A DNA stretch of 64,000 bases from Shewanella surugensis (GTDB taxonomy: Bacteria; Pseudomonadota; Gammaproteobacteria; Enterobacterales; Shewanellaceae), in the NCBI RefSeq assembly GCF_023284005.1, contig NZ_JAKIKS010000009.1, positions 1 through 64,000 of the forward strand, written 5' to 3'. Made by a program: the position numbers and the translations under genes. How positions within the stretch are numbered: position 1 is the first letter of the stretch; every line of letters starts with the position of its first letter. Positions 1-8,966 of this stretch are shown piece by piece. The notes beneath the pieces are model-generated. The model saw only the letters and a list, made by a program, of their open reading frames with translations. It had not been told where the DNA came from and did not search any database.

Positions 1-1
1 T

Positions 2-1720
2 GAAAGTTTTGAGACTGAATCTGATAGTTTTTATGCATTGAACTACAGTGATCCAGCCCCAGATATTCCTAGAGATGGGCTAGTACATGTTATTAGGCTT
101 GAGTCTTCTCGCATTATTGGGCTCGTATTTGATATCACATTAGATACTTCAAAATTTCCAGAGTTTGGTACCTATGTTGATATGAACTCACCGATTGATC
201 AGGGGTGGTCATGGGTGATTGACCCCTACAATTATGAGCGCAGCAGTGCTGAAATAACAGTAACAGATTTAACTCTCAATTCGGGTAAAGAATATCCTTG
301 TATTGCTACTATAAGAAATAATGAGGTGTCAGAACGTCACAGTTTTCTACTCGATGCGGTTTTAAAAATTCAAGTAGAAGGGGCAACACCTGGCTTAGTG
401 TATGGCATTCAATATTTTAAAAATGGTACTGATTTATTAGATGGCCCGCAAGATGGTTGGATGATTGAGGCAAGCGAAGAAACGGATTATGCAACGACGT
501 CAAATTATATAAACGTCATAAATTACTCTGATCCCGCTCCCGATATTCCACGCGATAACGGTATTCATCAAGTCGTATTAGATTCGGTGTTATTTCCTGA
601 ATTACGTTTTTACATCACCCTTGATACATCAAAGTTACCGGCGTTCGGTTCGTTTATCAAAATGTCGGAGCAGGGGGATGCAGGCTGGTCATGGATTATT
701 GATAAATCTTGTTATCAGTACATAAAACCCAACTCGAAAGGTAATCAATCTTCAATTTATTATACGGTTTCGAGTGAAAAACAGCTTCATTGCTACTGGA
801 CTGAAGCTGAACACGGTTATCGTCTGCGTTTTGGCTATAACGGTTTTAATGAGTTGCCCAATATAATCGGTATCGATAAAGAAAATCTAGATGGTACTTG
901 GGAGCGCATTAACTCTGCAGGGACCGATTGGTTACCCCCATTAGTTTTTGAAGCCGAAACAGGTACACCTCATGCATCAATGGTGTACACAGGCGGTAAT
1001 CATGGCAGTAATGGTGATGCCTCCGGCGCTCAAACGGCAACGAATGATATTTACCAAATTTTAGTTAACGGCAAATCGATAACATCTGAAGCTTCAATGG
1101 GCTATACCGATAAAATTGAAATTTTAATCGTTAATCGCTTGATGGCATATAACACGATTGAAGATGCTCGCTATGCATTATCTCAAACAATGCGGGTGAG
1201 CATATCACCTGGTGCAATGGAAGTCGTGACAGATGTTAAAGCATTGGAACCATTAACAATGAAAACCGATAACGGCCTGCAAATGGTTACGATCGGCGCA
1301 CAATCTACAATGTTGATGCTCGATTCTGATATCGCCGGAAGAGTGCCGTTTGACTCAAGCAAGAATAGCGGCGCATCATCTGAATATCCTGCATGGGCCG
1401 TGTTGCTAAAAGGGGATCTCGTTCAACAATCGAGTTGGATGGATAGAGAATACGAGGCGGGGGACGGTCGTTATGTTAGCCCTAGTGAGCCGTTTATTCG
1501 CGGTGGTGGCGCTACTAATACCAAATTTTATCATGCGGTTGTCTATTATTATCCTCACGTAATGCAAGCAGGAGAGCATTATAAGTGGCGTGGCGGTTAT
1601 TCGTGGCAACATCCTGATTGTGCGTTAGAGGGTTATGACTCTATGTGGCGCTATTTACATGATCAAAAATCAGTATTAACCATGGTTGAAAATGGCCAAA
1701 ATTACACTCTATTAAAATAA
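2..1720 (+). CDS. Phage minor tail protein with repeated N-terminal modules (5' partial)
   Basis: The reading frame is open to the left edge of the window, so the gene starts upstream; the first internal start-like codon is a TTG at 38 and is probably not the true start. The protein carries repeated modules: the phrase NYSDPAPDIPRD occurs near the left edge and again about 160 residues later, each time followed by ITLDTSK and then GWSW(V/I)ID. The C-terminal half is rich in Trp, Tyr and Gly and has no motif I recognise. It ends 9 bases before a DUF1833 gene and heads a tail-tip gene order, so a structural role in the tail of a lambda-like prophage is inferred from position. The specific family is not recognised. 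Confidence 0.6.
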   Translation, partial: ESFETESDSFYALNYSDPAPDIPRDGLVHVIRLESSRIIGLVFDITLDTSKFPEFGTYVDMNSPIDQGWSWVIDPYNYERSSAEITVTDLTLNSGKEYPCIATIRNNEVSERHSFLLDAVLKIQVEGATPGLVYGIQYFKNGTDLLDGPQDGWMIEASEETDYATTSNYINVINYSDPAPDIPRDNGIHQVVLDSVLFPELRFYITLDTSKLPAFGSFIKMSEQGDAGWSWIIDKSCYQYIKPNSKGNQSSIYYTVSSEKQLHCYWTEAEHGYRLRFGYNGFNELPNIIGIDKENLDGTWERINSAGTDWLPPLVFEAETGTPHASMVYTGGNHGSNGDASGAQTATNDIYQILVNGKSITSEASMGYTDKIEILIVNRLMAYNTIEDARYALSQTMRVSISPGAMEVVTDVKALEPLTMKTDNGLQMVTIGAQSTMLMLDSDIAGRVPFDSSKNSGASSEYPAWAVLLKGDLVQQSSWMDREYEAGDGRYVSPSEPFIRGGGATNTKFYHAVVYYYPHVMQAGEHYKWRGGYSWQHPDCALEGYDSMWRYLHDQKSVLTMVENGQNYTLLK

Positions 1721-1729
1721 AGGACTAAT

Positions 1730-2227
1730 ATGAGTCAAGTACTTCAAACCCTCTACGCCAGCGCCCCTACTAACGATTTTCCCATACATACTCTTGAATT
1801 AAGTCACAATGCCTTTAACGACGGTGTGATTAGATTATGCCAAGGGTTTGATGATATTGAAGCAAAGTTGGAAACGGGGGAACAGGTTGGATTTATGGCT
1901 TCGGGGTTTGCTGTATCGCTACCTAAGCGCAGTTTACGCGGTCAGCAAGACTTACAATTTCAGCTCGATAACGTCAGTGGCGAAGCCGCGCAGCAAGTGG
2001 ATGCAGCACTTGACGCAGGCGGTAAAATTACCGTGACTTATCGCGTGTACTTAGCATCGAATCTCAGCGAGCCTGCGCAGGCCCCCGTTGTTATGACGGC
2101 TAAAACAGTGAAAATTACTATCAGTTCTGTCGTTGTTGTTGCGAGTTTTCATGATCTCGTCAATAAGGCATGGCCGCGTCGGCGTTATACAACCGCTTTC
2201 GCACCAGGTCTTAAATACATTTCTTAA
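1730..2227 (+). CDS. DUF1833 family phage tail protein
   Basis: 165 residues. The start ATG follows an AAGGA ribosome site 9 bases after the preceding stop. The sequence matches the pattern I know for DUF1833: an N-terminal LYASAPTN stretch, then phrases on helpful length such as FEVSLP-like FAVSLPKR, followed by a beta-rich domain with LQFQLDNVSGEA. DUF1833 proteins sit in the tail-tip module of siphophages, roughly where lambda has gpL, between minor tail proteins and the NlpC/P60 peptidase. The same order occurs here, with the NlpC/P60 gene starting about 20 bases downstream. Product type is confident; the exact structural role is inferred. Confidence 0.8.
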   Translation: MSQVLQTLYASAPTNDFPIHTLELSHNAFNDGVIRLCQGFDDIEAKLETGEQVGFMASGFAVSLPKRSLRGQQDLQFQLDNVSGEAAQQVDAALDAGGKITVTYRVYLASNLSEPAQAPVVMTAKTVKITISSVVVVASFHDLVNKAWPRRRYTTAFAPGLKYIS

Positions 2228-2246
2228 TTTACATCTTCTTATTTGA

Positions 2247-2666
2247 GTGAATATGCATTGGATTAATAGTTATATGACTTGTCCCTATGTCGACGGTGGC
2301 CGCGATCTTAATGGGCTAGATTGTTGGGGCTTGGTGCGTGATGTATTGCATAAACAGTTTGCTGTGCCGCCTATAGCAAGTTTTGGGACTGTCAGTCCTG
2401 ATGATAAAACAGCTATGACGCAGGGCTTTGCGCATGTTGTAAAGACGTTCAATCCAAGCCCTCCACTAGCTGGGTGTGTTGCAGCAGGCTTTTTTGGCGG
2501 TAATCTTATTCATGTTGGGATATGTGTTGATTGCAGTGGTTTTAAGGTACTGCACACATCTCGTAAACATGGTCCTTCATTAGACACATTAGCGTACTTC
2601 CAGCGCTTATTTCCAAAGGTTATTTATTATCGTTATGACAGCAAAAGTATTAATATATCCCAGTAA
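2247..2666 (+). CDS. NlpC/P60-type phage tail assembly peptidase (lambda gpK-like)
   Basis: 139 residues. Start is either GTG 2247 or ATG 2253. The catalytic Cys lies in GLDCWGLVRD near residue 26 and the catalytic His in NLIHVGICV near residue 92, the Cys/His order of NlpC/P60 peptidases. The length fits the single-domain tail-assembly form. Its 3' end overlaps the next gene by 32 bases in another frame, indicating translational coupling with the host-specificity protein. In lambda the equivalent gene (K) lies between L and I/J, matching the order here. It probably trims cell-wall or tail-tip components during assembly or DNA entry. Confidence 0.8.
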   Translation: MNMHWINSYMTCPYVDGGRDLNGLDCWGLVRDVLHKQFAVPPIASFGTVSPDDKTAMTQGFAHVVKTFNPSPPLAGCVAAGFFGGNLIHVGICVDCSGFKVLHTSRKHGPSLDTLAYFQRLFPKVIYYRYDSKSINISQ

Positions 2667-5121
2667 ATTTGATAATAGTCCTGCTGAAGTTTTTGATATT
2701 GAAGTGGGGCAAACGTTAAATGAATGGCTATTTAAAAACGTACCAGCCTATTTTATTAGTGATACCCCCCTATTTTCAGTGATATTAAATGATTCATTTT
2801 TAAATATGGAGCAGTGGGACACATGGGTTATACAAAATAATGACGTGTTAAAACTGACTGTTGAAGCAAAAGGTCCTGCAGAGTGGGCCCTCGCTATAGT
2901 TGCCGTTATTGCGATAGCTATTTCTATTTATGCGATGAATCAAATCCCTGACTCATACAACAAAACCAACACACCAACTGCATCATCAATCTACAACGTT
3001 AATGCGCAAGGTAACCAGCCAAGACTCATGGGGATCATTCCCGAAATAGCCGGTCGTCATAAAATATTTCCCGATTATCTCAATATGCCTCGGCGTGAGT
3101 ATATTGATAATGAGCAGTTTTTATATCTGATGTTGGCAGTCGGTGTCGGCGAGTATGAGATTAATTATGATGAAATTTATATCAGTGATACGCCAGTGAG
3201 TGGTTATGAAGGAGACATTGATTTACAAATATTTGGACCAGGTGAAAACGTCAGTATTCATGAGGCACATCGTAATGTTTATACATCAGATGAAGTGGGT
3301 AGTACAGCGGGGACCAGTGGTATTGAATTGAGGGGGCGCCTATGGTCTGCCGGTGATACGGACGGAGGCTATCGTTGGAATTTATCTGGTAATCAAGTTT
3401 TTACTTATCGATTAGATTACAGAGGCCAAGACGGTGATCCACCACGATATATGCAAATGAACTTTCCTTTTGAAGAAAATGACTTGGTTAATTTTTTTGG
3501 GACTGAATTAAACGATGGGAACTATCGAGTTGTATCAATCAATGGTTACTCTGCTGTTTTCCATCGATTGAATAGTTCGGCTGGTGATGATAGTACCTGG
3601 AGCAACTTTGAAAGTGAGTCGCAAGTTTCTGCGCGATTATCAAAAATAGGTGTTGGAGATTCAGGTATGTACAACGGGCCTTTCTATGCATGTCCTGAGA
3701 ATGAAAAAACAGATAAAGTGTGGTTAGATTTCTTTTTACCTAACGGCATTGGTGAGCTTACCGATGAAGGTAATTTTATTAATCGAACTGTACAAATTAG
3801 GGTTGCGCATAGAGATTTAGACGGCGGCGAATGGAAATACATCAATCATTATTTTAGTGGTGAAACGAATGATCAACTTGCTGAAACGTTGGAGATTGAA
3901 TTTGATACAAAGATTAGGCCAGAGGTTAAAATTCAACGTGTGACTTCAGAAGTCGATTCGACTCGTATCAATGATAAAATAACCTGGACAGGGTTAAAAT
4001 CTGAATTAGAAACAGCAACGTCTTATCCTGATGTAACGACTATTGCGGTAAAAATACGCGGAACTAACGCACTGGCACGTAGCGCTGAGAACAAATTTAA
4101 CCTTATTGGCACTCGTATACTTCCTGTTTATGAAAATGGCGCGTGGCAATCACCAAAGCCGACTACTGATATAGCGCCTTTTTTCTCATACATAATAAAA
4201 GACGTGGGGCATAGCGATGATCAAATTGGATTAACAGAGCTCGAGCGTTTACATAATACCTGGCAATCACGAGATGATACTTTTTCGGCGGTATTTGATG
4301 GCGAGAGTACCTTATTCGCGTCGCTTAAAAGAGTGTTGGCCGTGGGTTTTAGTGAACCAACATTAGATTATGGGCAAATTATCCCCGTTCGTGATGAACC
4401 CCGCGTTGCGTGGGAATATATGTACCAGCCAGATAACATGCTGGACAAAGGGTTAGAGCGTAGTACTAATTTAATCTCCGATGATGAAAACGACGGTGTA
4501 GAGGTTGAATATTTTAGCGATCAAACTTGGACCTCTGAAACTGTTTTATGTTTGCTACCAGAAGATGAAGGGATTAACCCTAAGAAAGTAAGAGCCTATG
4601 GCATTACAGATGCGACAAAAGCTTGGCAATTTGGTATGCGTCAGCGCCGTGTAATGCGTTATCGTCGTACTCAATACAGTTTTAAAACTGAAATGGACGC
4701 ACTAAATAGCCGTTATTTAAGTTATTGTGCATTGGCCGATGATATCCCCGGATACTCGCAAACAGGCAAACTTGAACGCGCTGCAAGTACTCATTATTTA
4801 ACTGTTGATCAGCCTTTGGAATGGGGAGTGGGTACCCACTATTTCGCACTACGTAAACCCAACGGCACTTTATCAGGTCCTTACATTGTAACAGCCGGTC
4901 TTGATGAGTATTCAGTATCAACCGATCGCCCAATTGATTTTATGCCGCTCCTCGATGGCAGTCAAGAACCGCCATTGTTCATGTTTGGCTCTGCAGAACG
5001 TTGGTGTTATCCCGCACTCATTACAGACATTAGCCCACAAGGGACAGAAACAGTCTCTGTCAAGGCCGTAAACTATGACCCCCGTGTTTACGAAGATGAT
5101 AATAATAACCCTCCTAGTTAA
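2635..5121 (+). CDS. TipJ-family phage tail host-specificity protein (gpJ-like)
   Basis: 828 residues. The N-terminal ~85 residues look like a small ubiquitin/MoaD-like fold, followed by a hydrophobic helix around residues 85–102 (WALAIVAVIAIAISIYAMN). Next comes the family-typical SSIYNVNAQGNQPRLMGIIPEIAGRHK-like region (residues ~118–143) with R(L/M)G and GRHKIFPDY phrases, and a long beta-rich body. These features match the TipJ host-specificity factor family, the tail-tip fibre/hub that contacts the cell surface. Start ATG 2635 lies inside the NlpC/P60 gene. It is shorter than lambda gpJ, so distal fibre domains may be reduced or carried by other proteins. Confidence 0.85.
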   Translation: MTAKVLIYPSKFDNSPAEVFDIEVGQTLNEWLFKNVPAYFISDTPLFSVILNDSFLNMEQWDTWVIQNNDVLKLTVEAKGPAEWALAIVAVIAIAISIYAMNQIPDSYNKTNTPTASSIYNVNAQGNQPRLMGIIPEIAGRHKIFPDYLNMPRREYIDNEQFLYLMLAVGVGEYEINYDEIYISDTPVSGYEGDIDLQIFGPGENVSIHEAHRNVYTSDEVGSTAGTSGIELRGRLWSAGDTDGGYRWNLSGNQVFTYRLDYRGQDGDPPRYMQMNFPFEENDLVNFFGTELNDGNYRVVSINGYSAVFHRLNSSAGDDSTWSNFESESQVSARLSKIGVGDSGMYNGPFYACPENEKTDKVWLDFFLPNGIGELTDEGNFINRTVQIRVAHRDLDGGEWKYINHYFSGETNDQLAETLEIEFDTKIRPEVKIQRVTSEVDSTRINDKITWTGLKSELETATSYPDVTTIAVKIRGTNALARSAENKFNLIGTRILPVYENGAWQSPKPTTDIAPFFSYIIKDVGHSDDQIGLTELERLHNTWQSRDDTFSAVFDGESTLFASLKRVLAVGFSEPTLDYGQIIPVRDEPRVAWEYMYQPDNMLDKGLERSTNLISDDENDGVEVEYFSDQTWTSETVLCLLPEDEGINPKKVRAYGITDATKAWQFGMRQRRVMRYRRTQYSFKTEMDALNSRYLSYCALADDIPGYSQTGKLERAASTHYLTVDQPLEWGVGTHYFALRKPNGTLSGPYIVTAGLDEYSVSTDRPIDFMPLLDGSQEPPLFMFGSAERWCYPALITDISPQGTETVSVKAVNYDPRVYEDDNNNPPS

Positions 5122-5138
5122 ATAAAAAAGGAATATCG

Positions 5139-5453
5139 ATGACTAAAAAGTCACCCCTCAAAATAGAGCGGGTTGATAGATGGTGGTTGTCCGTTTATTT
5201 GTGGTTGCTGTATTTTTTCTGTTCGACGTTTAATCGTGTTCCTGATCAAGCTAAGGTGAACAAGATAAAAGCGAAGGGGATTGTTTGTTGGCGGCGAGTA
5301 CCAGATAATAAAGAGTATAAAATGATTACTTATCATAAAGCTATGATTAAAAGGCTTTGGAATATGCACGTTTTACGCTCAATAAAAACAAGCAGTTACA
5401 TACTATTTTATATTCTAAAAAATAAGCTTAACTCTTTGTTTTATATTAAATGA
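5139..5453 (+). CDS. Small hypothetical protein, probably last prophage gene
   Basis: 104 residues, with an AAAAAGGA ribosome site before ATG 5139 and only 17 bases after the TipJ stop, so likely in the same tail operon. It is basic, with one hydrophobic stretch around residues 18–31 (YLWLLYFFCSTF) and a second weak one near the C terminus. I do not recognise the family. It ends a few bases before the tRNA-Trp-like fragment, so it would be the last gene before the prophage edge. It could be a small membrane-associated accessory protein. Confidence 0.5.
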   Translation: MTKKSPLKIERVDRWWLSVYLWLLYFFCSTFNRVPDQAKVNKIKAKGIVCWRRVPDNKEYKMITYHKAMIKRLWNMHVLRSIKTSSYILFYILKNKLNSLFYIK

Positions 5454-5455
5454 AA

Positions 5456-5484
5456 ATCGGTCTCCAAAACCGATGGTTGGGAGT
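5456..5484 (+). other. tRNA-Trp-like fragment, candidate prophage attachment core
   Basis: The segment contains a perfect five-base-pair anticodon stem (TCGGT/ACCGA) around the seven-base loop CTCCAAA, whose anticodon is CCA (Trp). It is followed by TGGTTGGGAGTT, which resembles the variable loop and 5' T-arm of bacterial tRNA-Trp. The D-arm side and the rest of the T-arm/acceptor are absent, so it is not a functional tRNA. Tyrosine integrases often recombine inside tRNA anticodon arms, and lambda-like prophages end with tail genes at one att site. This position fits attL/attR. Confidence 0.5.
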
Positions 5485-5879
5485 TATAAAGAAGGCATTG
5501 ATTATTATTATCTTTTGTAAATATTGAATTCAGTATTCGTCATTGTTCGTGTCCGTTTCGTAGCGTTAAACTCAAATTGTGCATCGTGATGTGCATCACG
5601 GAGCTAGACTGCCATAGAAAGGTCAATTTAAATATATGGTTATGACTGGTGGCTCATAATCGTGCCAGAAAAAAGTGGGCTGTACATTTGATGACATGAA
5701 AGTGTCGCTTAAATAATAAGTTGATGGATGTAATGATAACATCAATCATGAAAAAGATGCCGATATATGGCAATCGATATTGCTCTGAATAAGAGCGATT
5801 AAACCAGAGGCAATCCTATTTTAGCTGAGGGCTGTATCTTCAAGTTTCTTGGGTATAAAATACAATAAAATCTTTCCTT
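5485..5879. other. Intergenic region between prophage end and rlmA
   Basis: No gene seen. It holds a CRP-like palindrome (5585–5600) and, at 5833–5857, one copy (reverse orientation) of a dispersed repeat that reads TATACCCAAG-N3-CTTGAAGATACA on the minus strand. The rest is AT-rich sequence with no supported feature. Confidence 0.5.
5585..5600. promoter_or_regulatory. CRP/FNR-type palindromic operator candidate
   Basis: CGTGATGTGCATCACG is a near-perfect palindrome with the GTGA-N6-TCAC architecture of CRP sites. It lies about 310 bases upstream of rlmA and roughly 130 bases after the last prophage gene, so its target is uncertain. Called from sequence symmetry only. Confidence 0.4.
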
Positions 5880-5912
5880 ATGGTTAGATATTATCATTGG
5901 ATAGGAATCACC

Positions 5913-6737
5913 ATGAAATACCGTTGTCCCTTATGTAGCCAAACGTTACAGATTGAAGCTAAGAGTTGGCGTTGTTCAGCCAACCATGTATTTGACTGTG
6001 CTAAAGAAGGCTATGTAAACCTGCTTCCGGTGCAAAAGAAGAACTCTAAAGATCCAGGTGATAATAAGCTGATGATTTTAGCGAGAAGGGAATTTTTAAC
6101 GAGAGGTTATTATCAAAGGTTAAGTGATCGGGTCAATCAACTTGCTAATGAGTTTGCTGTTAATGCCACATCAGGATTAGATGTGGGTTGTGGGGAAGGG
6201 TATTACAGTCATCGTTTGTTTGAGTCGATGCGAGCGTTGGCACCAAAAGATATCTCATTTTCATTGCAAGGATTGGATATTTCTAAATCGGCCCTTAAAT
6301 TTGCTTCAAAGCGTTATCCCTCAATTGATTTTTGTGTTGCGAGTGCCTTTGAAATGCCATTTTATGATAGTAGTTTTGACTTTATGCTCCGTATTTACGC
6401 ACCTTCTCTCGATGAAGAGCTTTGGCGTGTGATGAAAAAAGAGGGCATTTTAGTCACGGTATCGGCAGGGCCTAAGCATCATTTCGCCCTTAAAAAGTTG
6501 ATTTATGATGAGCCTGAATTACATACAGAGGAGAGCAGTGATATTCAAGGTTTTGAATTACTCCATAATGAACGACTTGAATGGATACTTGAGATGGATA
6601 ATTCGCTTGATATTAATCACTTTCTCAATATGACACCTTATGCTTGGAAATTGACAGACTCGCAAAAACAAGTTCTGTCTGATACGGGTTTAACATGTGA
6701 ACTTGATTTTAAAATTGAAGTCTTTAAAGCGATTTAA
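5913..6737 (+). CDS. rlmA: 23S rRNA (guanine-N1)-methyltransferase RlmA
   Basis: About 274 residues from ATG 5913, preceded by ATAGGAATCACC; an upstream in-frame ATG at 5880 adds 11 residues without a good ribosome site. The N terminus has the RlmA zinc finger: CPLC near residues 5–8, then a Cys in WRC and a His in NHVFD. The SAM-binding motif I is LDVGCGEGYYS, followed by GLDISKSALKFASKRYP and a Rossmann-type methyltransferase core. RlmA methylates N1 of G745 in helix 35 of 23S rRNA using S-adenosylmethionine. It appears monocistronic and lies just outside the prophage boundary. Confidence 0.9.
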   Translation: MKYRCPLCSQTLQIEAKSWRCSANHVFDCAKEGYVNLLPVQKKNSKDPGDNKLMILARREFLTRGYYQRLSDRVNQLANEFAVNATSGLDVGCGEGYYSHRLFESMRALAPKDISFSLQGLDISKSALKFASKRYPSIDFCVASAFEMPFYDSSFDFMLRIYAPSLDEELWRVMKKEGILVTVSAGPKHHFALKKLIYDEPELHTEESSDIQGFELLHNERLEWILEMDNSLDINHFLNMTPYAWKLTDSQKQVLSDTGLTCELDFKIEVFKAI

Positions 6738-6973
6738 TGAAGGAAAGTATTTTGGAGATCAATGACAATAAGTTGGTTATTTTTATATAAAAACGGAATG
6801 TTCTACTTTGTGTAAAATTAGAGGCTTGTTGATGAGTTTAACTCATTGTTCATATTAATTGTTTTTATAAGACAGTGACATGACAATGTTCATTCTCTTT
6901 TTTAGCTGCTGAAATTTAAAGCAACTGACCGAAATGTAAGTGGAAATATCTCTTCTTTTGTTCTTATTGTTTG

Positions 6974-7001
6974 TTGACTTATCCTGTGAATAGGTTATAG
7001 T
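6974..7001 (+). promoter_or_regulatory. Sigma-70 promoter for the cold-shock gene
   Basis: TTGACT, a 16-base spacer, then TATAGT. Transcription would start near 7008, giving a leader of about 130 bases before the csp ATG. A long 5' leader is typical of cspA-type cold-shock genes, whose mRNA folding is temperature-sensitive. The remaining sequence between 6738 and 6973 shows no supported gene. Confidence 0.5.
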
Positions 7002-7136
7002 TAATCCAGCTTGAAAGTTGGGCTTATTTATGTGTGTTTCAATACGACCAGTTCGTCCTGTCAACATTAAGTAAACCGGCATTTTCCAGCGTTACCGCCG
7101 TTAAGGCTTTAATTTATATATACAGGATTTAATATC

Positions 7137-7343
7137 ATGTCTCAAACTACTGGTGTCGTCAAATGGTTCAACTCTGATAAAGGCTTTGGATTCATCGAGC
7201 AAGAATCAGGCCCAGATGTGTTTGTACACTTCCGTGCAATCAACTCAGACGGTTTCAAAACTCTTGACGAAGGTCAAAAAGTTTCTTTCACCGTTACTCA
7301 AGGCCAAAAAGGTCCTCAAGCTGAAAACGTAACTGTCGTTTAA
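7137..7343 (+). CDS. CspA-family cold-shock protein
   Basis: 68 residues, the usual length of the family. RNA-binding motifs RNP1 (KGFGFI, residues ~15–20) and RNP2 (VFVHF, residues ~28–32) are intact, and the N-terminal VKWFN motif is present. The protein is a single OB-fold RNA chaperone that melts mRNA structure on cold shock or in stationary phase. Which paralogue (cspA, C, D or E type) cannot be told by eye. A long AT-rich leader and a strong terminator directly downstream show a monocistronic unit. Confidence 0.93.
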   Translation: MSQTTGVVKWFNSDKGFGFIEQESGPDVFVHFRAINSDGFKTLDEGQKVSFTVTQGQKGPQAENVTVV

Positions 7344-7388
7344 GTTTGAATTTTTATTTAGTCAATGACTAAATATAAAAAATTTCTA

Positions 7389-7416
7389 AGAGCTGTGCTT
7401 TGCACGGCTCTTTTTT
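7389..7416 (+). terminator. Rho-independent terminator of the csp gene
   Basis: A ten-base-pair stem (AGAGCTGTGC / GCACGGCTCT, one G·T pair) with a TTT loop is followed by a run of six T. It sits about 45 bases after the csp stop codon. Confidence 0.9.
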
Positions 7417-7866
7417 CATTCTAGTTTTTATATTTTTTAAATAGACCCTCCTCCCACTATTAGATACAAGCTTCCTTTCCTAGTTGATATAATTGTATAA
7501 AGTACTTTTTATCGGGAAGAATGATTTAATTCGATTATCAATATAGATTAACTTCCTTTCCCTTTTTTTGCTTGTCATTTATCCACTTGTTTTTATGTTA
7601 GTCGCTATATCTAACTGATATTCATTGGGAGATATTATATAAATCAGCATTAAAAGTGCATCAGCTGCATTGACAGTCACTAATACAGATTCTTCATATC
7701 ATCTTTCCCTAAAAATCGCATTGAATGGCTCGATTAGAATACGTTACGGATTGATATTAGAAGGAGGAGGTGACTTCTTAAAGACGAATGATTGACTGGC
7801 ATAAAGGCCAGTCAATTCAAGAAAGAATATGAGAGACTGCATTAAAGATGGGATTTGTTTACGTGA
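7417..7866. other. Intergenic region with an inverted repeat at 7791–7816
   Basis: No gene seen. A perfect ten-base inverted repeat, ATTGACTGGC-ATAAAG-GCCAGTCAAT, lies 50 bases beyond the stop of the minus-strand DUF2057 gene. It is placed like a terminator for that gene but has no T-run, so it may be a weak terminator or mRNA-stabilising hairpin. Confidence 0.45.
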
Positions 7867-8523
7867 TCAATATTCGTTGTTTTCTATGCGCTTTTTAAAG
7901 TTTGCTTTTGTGGTCTCATCAGCTTGGCTATACCAAAAGTCCAGCATTTGACCGACATTAATCTGATTGTTTGGCGGTGTTGTCACGGAAGAATGAGTTG
8001 TTTGAGCTGGATAATTTGACGTTGTGTTGTTTGTATTTGACACTGCTACCAGAGAGCTGAGAGCTGCAGGTTGATTGGTTTGATTGTAATTGGCTATTTC
8101 AGTTTCGAAATCACGACCAAATTGTAAACCTTCTTTTAAGAGTTTTCCTTGTTCAAAGGCGACCGCATTACCTGTTTTATCGGTTAAAGTGAGCTCAGGT
8201 TTATGATTGAACTGTTGGGCAGCATTCATTGTACGTAAATTAGGTAACGTTAATGAATAAGTGCTATCAAAACCTTTAAAGGTCATTATGATGACATCTG
8301 AGCCAAATAAACTCTCCTGTCCTTGTTGATAAAAATTGCCTTGATAGCGAAAGGCTATTTGACTTGGACCATTTGGCAATGTCACTTCTTCATTCCCTGA
8401 TGCATCTTTTCCATTGACTAACACTAGGTCTGAATTATAAGGCATTTTAAGGGTGATATCGGCTAAAGCAGGAAAACAAAGACCAAGTGTCATAAGCACT
8501 GTGAACAAGGGGAGTTTTTTCAT
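7867..8523 (-). CDS. DUF2057 family periplasmic protein (YccT-like)
   Basis: About 218 residues from ATG 8523, where the protein begins MKKLPLFTVLMTLGLCFPALA, a clear Sec signal peptide; a longer TTG start at 8538 would spoil it. The mature part begins DITLKMPYNSDLVLVNGK, and contains LPNGPSQIAFRYQG, the pattern of DUF2057. In E. coli the family member YccT (CsgI) inhibits curli synthesis, which is notable given the decayed curli genes at 32.8–33.6 kb, but function here is unknown. A Thr/Asn-rich linker (residues ~160–190) precedes a short C-terminal helical segment. Monocistronic. Confidence 0.75.
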   Translation of the reverse strand: MKKLPLFTVLMTLGLCFPALADITLKMPYNSDLVLVNGKDASGNEEVTLPNGPSQIAFRYQGNFYQQGQESLFGSDVIIMTFKGFDSTYSLTLPNLRTMNAAQQFNHKPELTLTDKTGNAVAFEQGKLLKEGLQFGRDFETEIANYNQTNQPAALSSLVAVSNTNNTTSNYPAQTTHSSVTTPPNNQINVGQMLDFWYSQADETTKANFKKRIENNEY

Positions 8524-8966
8524 GATAAATCCAGTCAATGAGTATAAAGTTTAATAAAAGTTAATGTTATTTAGCATAGCATTGGCGAGTAAGCCTGAAT
8601 ATGTAAAAATGTCTATTTGTCATAATATTTACTATAGGATGGTGATGCTCGAACGAATAGAGTACTTTTATTGTTAATGAGATATTACTAATGGTTTGTT
8701 TGTGTTGGAGTAATGAACCTTAATTATATTTTTTATCAAAATAATTTTAGTGATTGAATTTAGTTTTTCAAATGGCTTTTTTGTTTGATTGATTATTGAG
8801 GCGATCACTTTGCTTTTAAACAAGGCTATGAAGTCATGATTCAACTACAATAGACATAATATTTGTTCATTTGAGTATATAGCCCTATGCAAGACTTGCT
8901 AATAGGGTAAAATGACACAAGTTTTTAGTATTTGCATTTTTATATAAAAATGCCTTCGGGGGAAAT
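8524..8966. other. corA upstream region with two leader hairpins
   Basis: No gene seen. Two structures occur close to corA. The first, 8883–8907, is a hairpin with outer arms CCCTAT/ATAGGG and inner arms GCAA/TTGC. The second, 8934–8953, is a perfect 20-base palindrome (GCATTTTTATATAAAAATGC) ending 5 bases before the GGGGGA ribosome site. Both could act as operator or leader RNA structure for corA. Confidence 0.4.

Noticed and set aside
5456-5540. A complete tRNA-Trp gene
   Set aside because: Only the anticodon arm and part of the T-arm match; no D-arm or acceptor stem pairing is present.
6855-7082. 75-codon minus-strand frame in the csp leader
   Set aside because: It overlaps the csp promoter and leader on the opposite strand and has no family signal.
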